A stretch of 64,000 nucleotides of DNA from Shewanella eurypsychrophilus (lineage in GTDB: Bacteria > Pseudomonadota > Gammaproteobacteria > Enterobacterales > Shewanellaceae). The stretch covers positions 2,388,501-2,452,500 of the forward strand of contig NZ_CP045503.2 of assembly GCF_007004545.3 (NCBI RefSeq). The letters are read 5' to 3'. The number at the start of each line of letters is the position of its first letter. The first letter of the stretch is position 1. Below the pieces are notes generated by a model. The model was not told the origin of the DNA. It did no database searches and saw only the letters and a program-made list of their open reading frames with translations. Both the position numbers and the translations under genes were made by a program. Positions 56,465-64,000 of this stretch are shown here, piece by piece.

Positions 56465-57679
56465 ATGACTGAGAAAGGACAAGCCTCCCAACAGGATATC
56501 TCAATTAATAAATTGAAACCCGGTATGTATGTGGTGTCGGTCTCGACGGGTAACAATAAGCTTAATGTGAAATCAGAAGGTTATATTCTGGATGATGAAG
56601 GGGTTAATAAACTGGTTAAACTTGGGGTTAACCGGGTTAGTGTCGATCCCGCCAGAGAGAAACAGACTGGCAATATCGATAAAGTCATGCCGGAGCCTGT
56701 AATCGATGAATTGCATGATGAGGTGTCAAAGGTTTCACTCGAGCATGAGATGAAGCAGGCGAGTCGGTTATATAATAACGCCAAGGAGTTACAGCAAAAA
56801 ATGCTTAGCTCAATTACCGAGGGACGTGTGATTGATTTGGTTGAAGTACAGGCCAGCACTAACGCAATTGTTGACTCAATTTTCAGGAATAAAGATGCGC
56901 TCTCATGCATGTCACGCCTACGGATTAAGGATGAATATTTAGTTGAGCATTCACTCAACGTATCAATTTTGATGACAATTTTTTCCAAGCATTTAGGTTT
57001 CGATAGACCCAGGATAGAAGATCTTGCCTTAGGTGCGTTCCTACACGACATCGGCAAAGTGCTGGTGCCCGATGAGATCCTTAATAAACCTGGAAAATTT
57101 ACTCAGGTCGAATATGAAGTGATGCAAGAGCATGTCTTGTTGGGATTAAGAGTGCTGGAAGAGACTCCCGAGCTCTCAGAAGTCGTGATTAGCATGGTGA
57201 GAGAGCACCACGAGCGTATTGATGGTACCGGCTACCCCTATGAGTTAGAGGGTGATGAGATATCTGAATATGGACTCATGATAGCAATCATTGATAGCTA
57301 TGATGCCATGACTGCCGAGCGTGTTTATAAACCAGGGATGCATCCGATCAAAGCCTTTAAAAACCTGATTAAAGACTCGCCTGCTTGCTATGATGAGGCC
57401 TTGGTTGAGCAATTTATTCAATGCTTAGGCGTCTACCCAGTGGGAACGCTAGTCTGTCTTAACAGTGGCAAAATTGGGTTAATCAGTAAGCTCAATAAGA
57501 GTAAGCCGCTGACTCCTTGCGTACGCGTCTTTTACAATACCAGATTGAAACAAGCGGTTGCTATGGAAGAGATCGATCTCAGTCAGTCAAAATACAAAGA
57601 TCAGATTGACCGCTGTATCAAGCCTGAAGAGTTTAACCTTAATTTAGTCAGCTTCTTTAAGGCCGCTTTTATCGATTAA
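56465..57679 (+). CDS. HD-GYP domain cyclic-di-GMP phosphodiesterase
   Basis: A 404-residue cytosolic signalling enzyme. An N-terminal DUF3391-like region covers about residues 1-125 (INKLKPGMYVVSVSTG). The HD-GYP domain follows with HSLNVS, LGAFLHDIGKVLVPDEILNKP and the GYP motif in REHHERIDGTGYP, all intact, so c-di-GMP hydrolysis is predicted. The frame opens at 56399, but the ATG at 56465 is preferred. No linked GGDEF or response regulator is seen, so the target pathway is open. Confidence 0.9.
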   Translation: MTEKGQASQQDISINKLKPGMYVVSVSTGNNKLNVKSEGYILDDEGVNKLVKLGVNRVSVDPAREKQTGNIDKVMPEPVIDELHDEVSKVSLEHEMKQASRLYNNAKELQQKMLSSITEGRVIDLVEVQASTNAIVDSIFRNKDALSCMSRLRIKDEYLVEHSLNVSILMTIFSKHLGFDRPRIEDLALGAFLHDIGKVLVPDEILNKPGKFTQVEYEVMQEHVLLGLRVLEETPELSEVVISMVREHHERIDGTGYPYELEGDEISEYGLMIAIIDSYDAMTAERVYKPGMHPIKAFKNLIKDSPACYDEALVEQFIQCLGVYPVGTLVCLNSGKIGLISKLNKSKPLTPCVRVFYNTRLKQAVAMEEIDLSQSKYKDQIDRCIKPEEFNLNLVSFFKAAFID

Positions 57680-57776
57680 TACCAAATGTATAATCATAGA
57701 ACAGCTTTTGCTTGGATATCTCCTCATGGTCTCCAAGGGCGTAGTTTTTAACATCCCACAGCCGCTTTTTCTCCTT

Positions 57777-58157
57777 ATACCAATTCCATTAAACATATGA
57801 TCAATTCAGAGCTTTCTCAGGGCTTTAAATTCAAGGCGCATTGTTGACGAAATGGTTATTCCCTTTCGAGGCAATGCAACGCAGAAGTAGAAGCCCTGAG
57901 AAGCTCACGAAGTGCGGCTGTTTTTAAAGCATGGGAAAAACACTTTAAGCTGCGAAAGTGGCTTTCGATATACGACTGCATGGTCTATTTTGTTCCATAC
58001 AAAATAAGACATTTCCTCCTTCCATGGAGGTCAGATGCAGAAGGTAGGGCGAAGCAGGATGCCAGAGCCGAGAATAACTATTAGCTTCAATCCCCTTATC
58101 TTGCCTACAGCGTTTTTAACTCCCGCTGAATGGTCACTTATTTAATGGAAATGGTAT
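57777..58157. mobile_element. MITE-like element with 17-bp terminal inverted repeats and internal hairpin
   Basis: ATACCAATTCCATTAAA (57777-57793) faces TTTAATGGAAATGGTAT (58141-58157) with one mismatch. Inside, GAGCTTTCTCAGGGCTT (57809-57825) pairs with AAGCCCTGAGAAGCTC (57891-57906) with one bulge, enclosing GCATTG/CAATGC. No reading frame is convincing. It looks like a non-autonomous transposon relic. The surrounding 57680-58253 stretch holds no other gene and has a TAATACCAAAT motif at about 57680. Confidence 0.7.
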
Positions 58158-58253
58158 TATTCTTTGTTAAATTTATCTACACAGCCTTGATGCTGTGTAA
58201 TAAACAAGGATAATGCCTGATTAATCATGATTTATAATTTTATAGCTTAATAA

Positions 58254-60188
58254 GTGAACGCCTTGAACAGCAGACTGACAATCGACAGTGAACAAGCCTT
58301 CGATACCGATGGCGTGCTTGCCAGACATATTAAAGGTTACAGTGCTCGAACCGTTCAGAAGCAGATGGCCTCTGCGGTGTGCAGCGCCATAAATGGTACA
58401 AGCAATCTGGTTGTTGAAGCGGGAACTGGGGTGGGTAAGACTTATGCTTATTTAATTCCGGCTCTATTAAGCGGTAAACAGATCATCGTCAGTACCGGCA
58501 GTAAAAACCTTCAGGAACAACTTTTTTACAAAGATCTTCCAGCCTTGCTCGACATGCTAGTCCTCGCGCCTAAACTTGCTCTGCTAAAGGGCCGTAGTAA
58601 CTATCTGTGTCAGCTATTATTAGAGCAGCAGTTAGTGGCGTGTGAATCCCATGAGCCTAAGGTATTAGACGATCTTCTCCGCATAAATCAGTGGTCAGGG
58701 CAGACGGTCGATGGCGATCTCGGTGGTTTGAACTCTGTATCAGAAAACTCAGATGCCTTGCGCCTTATTGCCAGCCAGAGGGAAAAATGTACCGGAAATA
58801 AATGTGCTCACTATGCGGCTTGTTTTACCCGTAAGGCGAGAGTCCGTGCCATGGATGCTAAAATCATTGTGGTCAATCATCATCTATTTTTTGCCGACCG
58901 AATTTTAAAAGAAACGGGCTTTGCCGAGTTGTTACCCGACTCAGATGTGGTGATTTTCGATGAAGCCCATCTGTTACCCGATATTGCAGTGACCTATTTT
59001 GGTCAACAAATTTCCACTCGAAGCCTAGATAATGTATTGCAGCAGATCATAGCTGTATATCAAACTGAACTCAGGGATTCTGCACAAATCGAGCTGTTAG
59101 CTGCTCGTAGTATCAATCAATTAAATCGTTGGCATCAACAGTTGTTTGATACTGATGAGACCGATTGGCGTTTGTTGATGGGAAATCGAGACATAGCATC
59201 GGCTTCTTGGGCAATGATTGAAGAGTTGAAATCCTTGGAAGTGCTTTTATTCGCGCATTTAGGCCGCAGTGAAACACTCGATGAATGCATTGAAAGATTA
59301 GTCACGTTATCGAATAAGTTGAGCGTTTTTTTTCAATGTGAAAATAACCAAGCAGCTTATAGTATTGATTATGGTTACCGATATCTGACGCTGAGTATTG
59401 CGCCAATCAATGTCGCTAAGGAATGCGAGAAGTTATTTGATGCTCAAACAAGCTGGATATTTACCTCGGCAACCCTACAAATTAACCGTGACTTAAGCCT
59501 GTTTACTAAGGGGCTAGGCATAGATAAGAGCAAGCAGATAATTTTAGCAAGTCCCTTCGATTATCGGGCTAATGCGCTATTGTGTGTGCCGCGTCATCTC
59601 TCAAAGGTCAGTAATCATGAAGCGGCAGTGAAGCAGCTAATCGATGTGTCGGTGATGGCCATCAATGCAGCAAAGGGCCGAACCTTCATCCTGTTCACCA
59701 GTCATCGTATGATGAACGCCGTGGCAGCTCGTCTTCAAAGTCGCGTTAATTATCCCTTGTTAGTTCAGGGGCAGGGCAGTAAACAGAGTCTGATGAAGAA
59801 ATTTAGGCAGCTTGGCAATGCTGTATTGTTGGGCACCGGCGCATTTTGGGAAGGTGTCGATGTGCGTGGTAAACGACTCAGCTGTGTCATTATCGATAAA
59901 CTGCCTTTCGTCTCGCCCAGTGATACCTTGTACCGTGCTCGAGCCGAGAGTGTATCCCGTGACGGGCGCGATCCATTCACTATGCTCTCTTTGCCTCAAG
60001 CTGTGATATCACTCAATCAAGGTGTTGGTCGTTTGATCCGAGATGAAAAAGATAAAGGGGTGTTGATTCTGTGTGATAATCGTATCGTCAATCGTGAATA
60101 TGGGCAGGCATTTCTGAACTCACTTCCTCCCATGAGTCGCACTCGAGACATGGATAAAGTGGTGAATTTTTTGGAGCAAATAAAGTAG
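58254..60188 (+). CDS. yoaA: ATP-dependent DNA helicase, YoaA (XPD/DinG-like)
   Basis: A 644-residue superfamily 2 helicase with an iron-sulfur domain. The Walker A motif AGTGVGKT is at residues 56-63 and DEAH at 236-239. Cysteines 119, 179, 184 and 190 can hold the 4Fe-4S cluster. GAFWEGVDVRG and QGVGRLIRDEKDKG are motifs V and VI. YoaA acts with HolC in repair of replication forks in E. coli. The GTG at 58254 is used; a TTG lies three codons downstream. Confidence 0.92.
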   Translation: MNALNSRLTIDSEQAFDTDGVLARHIKGYSARTVQKQMASAVCSAINGTSNLVVEAGTGVGKTYAYLIPALLSGKQIIVSTGSKNLQEQLFYKDLPALLDMLVLAPKLALLKGRSNYLCQLLLEQQLVACESHEPKVLDDLLRINQWSGQTVDGDLGGLNSVSENSDALRLIASQREKCTGNKCAHYAACFTRKARVRAMDAKIIVVNHHLFFADRILKETGFAELLPDSDVVIFDEAHLLPDIAVTYFGQQISTRSLDNVLQQIIAVYQTELRDSAQIELLAARSINQLNRWHQQLFDTDETDWRLLMGNRDIASASWAMIEELKSLEVLLFAHLGRSETLDECIERLVTLSNKLSVFFQCENNQAAYSIDYGYRYLTLSIAPINVAKECEKLFDAQTSWIFTSATLQINRDLSLFTKGLGIDKSKQIILASPFDYRANALLCVPRHLSKVSNHEAAVKQLIDVSVMAINAAKGRTFILFTSHRMMNAVAARLQSRVNYPLLVQGQGSKQSLMKKFRQLGNAVLLGTGAFWEGVDVRGKRLSCVIIDKLPFVSPSDTLYRARAESVSRDGRDPFTMLSLPQAVISLNQGVGRLIRDEKDKGVLILCDNRIVNREYGQAFLNSLPPMSRTRDMDKVVNFLEQIK

Positions 60189-60459
60189 CTTTAAAAATCC
60201 GGCAACAGATGTGAATAATGAACTTACCGCTAATCAATCGGCCTTAAAAGATCTTCCCCTGCCAAATTTTATCTAATCTAACTAACCTGCTACAACTCAA
60301 AATTTTAACTATGCTTATTACTTAATAATTTGATTAGCTAATAAGCACTGATCCTGCTTCTTATGCACATACCCCTATATTTTAACACCCGTTAGGGGGG
60401 ATTACGTTATTAAAAATCATGTCGAAATAGAACTCTCTAACAGGTAAGTAGGTCTTGAG
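60189..60459. other. Intergenic region before the large sensor kinase
   Basis: About 270 bases, AT-rich, with no terminator or gene detected. It must contain the sensor promoter. No assignable motif was seen. Confidence 0.4.
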
Positions 60460-63400
60460 ATGGTTGAAGCTCCAACACGACAACTTTTCAAATTCACAAT
60501 AGCTAAAAAGCTTACTCTAGCGGCAACATTAAACCTGTTGTTGATGATATTAATCAGTTCTTACGCGATGAGCTTAATGACATTAATTGGCACCGAAATT
60601 GAAGAAGTGGCTGAGATAGATATTCCCTTAGTAAAAAGTTTAACTCAAATCGAAATTAAGTTGCTTGAGCAAGCTATTTATTTTGAAAAAGCACTCAGAT
60701 TAGGGGAAGAAATTCAGCTCAATAAATTGGCAGATGAACAGACCAATTTGTTACGTATTTCTAATGAATTTAATGATGTTTTTGAACAGTTTAATCGCTA
60801 TTCAGTTCAGGTAAAGGCCGTACTAGAAGAAACCACGGAAAGTGTTAAACACAGTATTACAATTGCTAAGTTTGATGAGGATATTAATGAATTAAAAATG
60901 GCAAAGGAGAGCTTACAAAAAATTAAAAGTACACATCAGAATTTCGAGCGTGACTCGAGCAAAATATTAAACCTGATTGCCAGAGAAGAGTGGGATCATA
61001 TTAAGCATAAGTCCACTCTCGAAGTGGTAGGACAAATTGAGTTAGATCTTGAGGCTAAAATTACGTCACTGCTATTAGAAATAGAACAATTTACCCAGGA
61101 CTCATTACTCATAGCCGAAGAACATGAAAAAGAAGGCTTAAAAAAAATAATCATTTTAGTCGTAGCGTCTTTGATATTAAGCATCATTATTTTTACAGTG
61201 ATGGCCAGAATCATCCTCAAACCCATTAACGAAATGAAACGTGTCACCGACAGCCTCACTTCTGGCGATCTGACTCAAAAAGTGTCTTGGGCTAGCGCCG
61301 ATGAAATTGGTGAGTTATCTAGATCAATAAATGGCATGATCAATACCCTAAATATTGTTGCTGATCAAGCGGATGCCATTGCGAGTGAAGATTTTTCCAA
61401 AGAGGTGGTCATTAAAAGTCAAAATGATCGTTTAGGTATTGCACTACATGAAATGAAAGCTCAGATCTTAGAAAGAACCTCCTCATTAGCTCAGAGTGAA
61501 TCCATTAATCGAGGCATTGTTAATACAGCTGTCGACGGTATTATCTCGATTTCATCTAAAGGCTCAATATTATCGGTTAATGCCGCAACAGAGCGAATGT
61601 TTAGGTATTCAGAGGCGTCGCTTATTGGCAAGAATATAAAAATGTTGATGCCAGAGCCATTCCATTCGCAGCACGATACTTATCTAAGCCAGTATCAGGT
61701 TTCTGGAGTCAAAAGTGTTATCGGCAAAGGTAGGGAAGTTATCGCGCTTCGAAGTGATGGCAGTACATTTCCTATGTTCTTGTCTGTAGGTGAGGTGAGG
61801 CTGGAGGATGAAACTATATTTACTGGCTTTATCCGTGACATTAGTGAGCAGAAACAGTTTGAGATGGACATATTGAGAAGTGAGTCGATCAATAAGGGAC
61901 TGATTAATACGTCCCTTGATGCGATCATCTCAATCAGCCCCGAAGGGGTTATTTTGTCCTGCAATCTGGCAACAACGACATTATTTAACTACACCAGTGA
62001 GCAAATACTAGGTCAGAAGATCAACATGTTGATGCCGAGCCCTTTTTCTGATGAGCATGATGATTACCTGACAAATTATCTAAATTCAGGTGTGAAGAAA
62101 GTGATAGGTAAAGGTAGAGAACTCATTGGGCTTAGAAGCGATGGCAGTCAATTTCCTATCTTTCTTTCTGTAGGAGAAGTACAGCTTGAAAGTGGTGTTT
62201 TTTTTACAGGGTTTATCCGTGATATTAGCCAGCAAAAAAAGTTTGAACAGTCGATGATTAAGAGTGAGTCCTTGAATCGTGGCATGGTTAATACGTGTTT
62301 AGATGCCATTCTCTCTATTACGAGCAAAGGGGTCATCCTTGCTTGCAATACTGCAGCAGAAGCCTTATTCCAATATCGTAGCGATGAACTCATTGGGAAT
62401 AAAATTAACATTTTAATGCCTAGCCCTTTCACTGAAGAGCATGACGGCTATCTGGATAACTACCTGAGCTCTGGTGTTAAAAAAGTCATAGGCAAAGGTA
62501 GGGAAGTCATAGGCTTGAAAAAGGATGGCTCTACTTTCCCTATGTACTTAACCGTTGGGCAAGTCAAGCAAGGGGATGAAGTGGTCTTTACCGGGTTTGT
62601 CCGTGACATTACCAAAGAGAAGCAATATGAACAGGACTTAACGAAGAGTAATGATGATCTGTTGAAGCAAAATGAATTGAAGAGTCAAGTGTCTATCATC
62701 AACGAGTTAACTCAGGGGGCTACCGAACTTAATGCGATGTCTGATGAGATAATTGCAGTACTCGCTGAAATGATGAATGCGGGTTACGGTGTTCTTTACA
62801 CTTATTTAAAATCTGATGACCAAGAAGGACTATCTTTATCAGGTAGTTATGCATTTAAAAAACGTAAAGCCATTTTACCGATAATCGCTTTAGGGGAGGG
62901 GCTTGTTGGCCAATGTGGTAAGGAAAGGAAAACCATATTACTTACCCAGGTTCCTGCCGATTATATTCAAATTAGCTCTGGCTTAGGGGAGAAAGAACCA
63001 TTAAATGTGCTTGTGGTTCCTATCGTATTTGAATGTGAGTTGATGGGTGTTATTGAACTCGCGTCATTCAAAACATTTCAAGACGAACAAGTTGAAATGC
63101 TGGAGTTAATTAGTCTGAGTTTAGGGATTGTTATTAATAATCTGCGTAACCAGCAGCAGACCCAAGAGCTTCTTGTTAAGACCCTGAGGCAATCGGAGGA
63201 GTTACAGGCACAACAGGAGGAGCTTAAAAGTTCAAATGAAAGTTTGATGGAGCAGACACAACTACTTAAAACGTCTGAAGAGGAATTAAAGCAGCAAACA
63301 GAAGAGCTCAAGGTATCCAATGAAGAGTTGGAAGAGAAACAAGTTTTTCTTAAACAGCAAAGAGATGAGATTGATGCGGCCAAAAATGATCTCACTATCA

Positions 63401-64000
63401 AGGCCAACGAGCTTGCTCTTGCGAGTAAATATAAATCTGAATTTTTAGCCAATATGAGCCATGAGTTAAGAACGCCTCTTAATAGCCTTTTATTACTCGC
63501 TAAAGGGTTGTCAGATAATAAAAAACAACACTTAGATAAGACCGAAGTGGAAGATGCCAAGATTATTTTCGATGGAGGCAACAATTTACTATGTCTTATC
63601 AATGACATTATGGATCTCTCTAAAGTGGAGGCTGGAAAATTAAATATTCATATAGAGGAGGTGAACTTAAGTGCTCTTTGCCGAAACCTGAAGCAAGTGT
63701 TTGACCCGATTGCTAAGAGTCGTGGTCTCAGTTTTATCATTGATATAGATAAGACACTTTCTCCATCTTTTACCAGTGATGGCCAGCGGGTAGAGCAGGT
63801 ATTAAGAAACTTACTTTCAAATTCTTTTAAGTTTACCGAAACAGGTTCTGTGACCTTGCATATCGCTGATTCAAAGCCAGAGAAACAATTTACCCATAGC
63901 AGTTTAGATGCTAAGCACGCATTAGCGTTTGAAGTCATAGATACTGGCATTGGGATCCCTGCTGATAAATTGCACGCCATATTTGAAGCATTTCAGCAAC
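60460..64000 (+). CDS. Membrane hybrid-type sensor kinase with three tandem PAS domains (partial, runs off the edge)
   Basis: At least 1180 residues, open at the right edge. TM1 is near residues 19-44, a periplasmic four-helix region lies to about 225, and TM2 is near 229-250. HAMP follows (about 250-302). Three tandem PAS domains of about 128 residues start near 344, 472 and 600, each with IxxxNxxxxxLFxY and the LMPxPF loop. A GAF domain lies at about 743-893 and a coiled coil at about 897-987. The H-box NMSHELRTPLN has H1001. The ATPase N box QVLRNLLSNSFKF and the G1 box DTGIGIP follow. Receiver domains may lie beyond the window. Confidence 0.9.
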   Translation, partial: MVEAPTRQLFKFTIAKKLTLAATLNLLLMILISSYAMSLMTLIGTEIEEVAEIDIPLVKSLTQIEIKLLEQAIYFEKALRLGEEIQLNKLADEQTNLLRISNEFNDVFEQFNRYSVQVKAVLEETTESVKHSITIAKFDEDINELKMAKESLQKIKSTHQNFERDSSKILNLIAREEWDHIKHKSTLEVVGQIELDLEAKITSLLLEIEQFTQDSLLIAEEHEKEGLKKIIILVVASLILSIIIFTVMARIILKPINEMKRVTDSLTSGDLTQKVSWASADEIGELSRSINGMINTLNIVADQADAIASEDFSKEVVIKSQNDRLGIALHEMKAQILERTSSLAQSESINRGIVNTAVDGIISISSKGSILSVNAATERMFRYSEASLIGKNIKMLMPEPFHSQHDTYLSQYQVSGVKSVIGKGREVIALRSDGSTFPMFLSVGEVRLEDETIFTGFIRDISEQKQFEMDILRSESINKGLINTSLDAIISISPEGVILSCNLATTTLFNYTSEQILGQKINMLMPSPFSDEHDDYLTNYLNSGVKKVIGKGRELIGLRSDGSQFPIFLSVGEVQLESGVFFTGFIRDISQQKKFEQSMIKSESLNRGMVNTCLDAILSITSKGVILACNTAAEALFQYRSDELIGNKINILMPSPFTEEHDGYLDNYLSSGVKKVIGKGREVIGLKKDGSTFPMYLTVGQVKQGDEVVFTGFVRDITKEKQYEQDLTKSNDDLLKQNELKSQVSIINELTQGATELNAMSDEIIAVLAEMMNAGYGVLYTYLKSDDQEGLSLSGSYAFKKRKAILPIIALGEGLVGQCGKERKTILLTQVPADYIQISSGLGEKEPLNVLVVPIVFECELMGVIELASFKTFQDEQVEMLELISLSLGIVINNLRNQQQTQELLVKTLRQSEELQAQQEELKSSNESLMEQTQLLKTSEEELKQQTEELKVSNEELEEKQVFLKQQRDEIDAAKNDLTIKANELALASKYKSEFLANMSHELRTPLNSLLLLAKGLSDNKKQHLDKTEVEDAKIIFDGGNNLLCLINDIMDLSKVEAGKLNIHIEEVNLSALCRNLKQVFDPIAKSRGLSFIIDIDKTLSPSFTSDGQRVEQVLRNLLSNSFKFTETGSVTLHIADSKPEKQFTHSSLDAKHALAFEVIDTGIGIPADKLHAIFEAFQQ

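Noticed and set aside
61489..62640. Three near-identical blocks could be an assembly duplication
   Set aside because: The copies differ at many codons while keeping PAS motifs, so a real internal duplication is more likely.
60996..63980. Several minus-strand frames of 87-176 codons
   Set aside because: They are shadows of the long plus-strand sensor kinase, which has clear HAMP, PAS, GAF and kinase domains.

Overview
The window looks like a chromosome segment of a marine gammaproteobacterium, most probably Shewanella or a close Alteromonadales relative. This is inferred from protein families and gene order (his operon, speA-speD-speB, pheST-ihfA, a 368-residue purC, the DUF3325/DUF3649/PepSY iron cluster) and from AT-rich noncoding repeats of the TAATACCAATT type. 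No database search was possible. Apart from one mobile segment it is a well-packed housekeeping chromosome.

Layout. 1-10 kb: a beta-hydroxyacid dehydrogenase, cdd, sbcB, an unrecognised gene, rlmA, a cold-shock gene with a long leader, an ABC transporter pair preceded by a 47-bp tandem repeat, yceH and an S1-domain protein. 10-15 kb: polyamine genes speA, a eukaryotic-type S-adenosylmethionine decarboxylase and speB, then pdxH; speA has two terminator-like hairpins in its leader. 15-22.4 kb: exported and signalling genes (YceI, a small DUF protein, a membrane protein, a SpoIIAA/STAS-like protein, a tandem retropepsin-like protein, a Cache/HAMP/PAS sensor, a chemotaxis receptor). 22.7-29.5 kb: pheS-pheT-ihfA, a lipid A acyltransferase, and a LysR regulator divergent from ydhR. 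29.5-34 kb: iron uptake (PepSY, DUF3649 and DUF3325 membrane proteins divergent from a TonB-dependent receptor, with a Fur-like site between).

34-39.9 kb is the accessory island: dispersed structured repeats, a complete IS110-family element of the IS1111 type with a candidate bridge-RNA region, an acetyltransferase, a REP-associated tyrosine transposase (RAYT) flanked by inverted copies of a 15-bp motif, a 2OG-Fe(II) oxygenase, and a 48-bp remnant of a second IS left end. The complete IS appears to have split one copy of a tandem ~287-bp repeat, and its noncoding right end carries a 7-8 nt match to the target flank. This is the most interesting system in the window.

39.9-64 kb: purC, three orphan periplasmic binding-protein-like genes, the his operon (hisGDCBHAFI, minus strand) with a five-histidine leader peptide and attenuator, a cysteine/amino-acid module (azlCD divergent from ridA, cyuA and a YheO/DauR-type regulator), an HD-GYP phosphodiesterase, a MITE-like 381-bp element, a YoaA-type helicase, and a very large sensor kinase with three tandem PAS domains that runs off the right edge.
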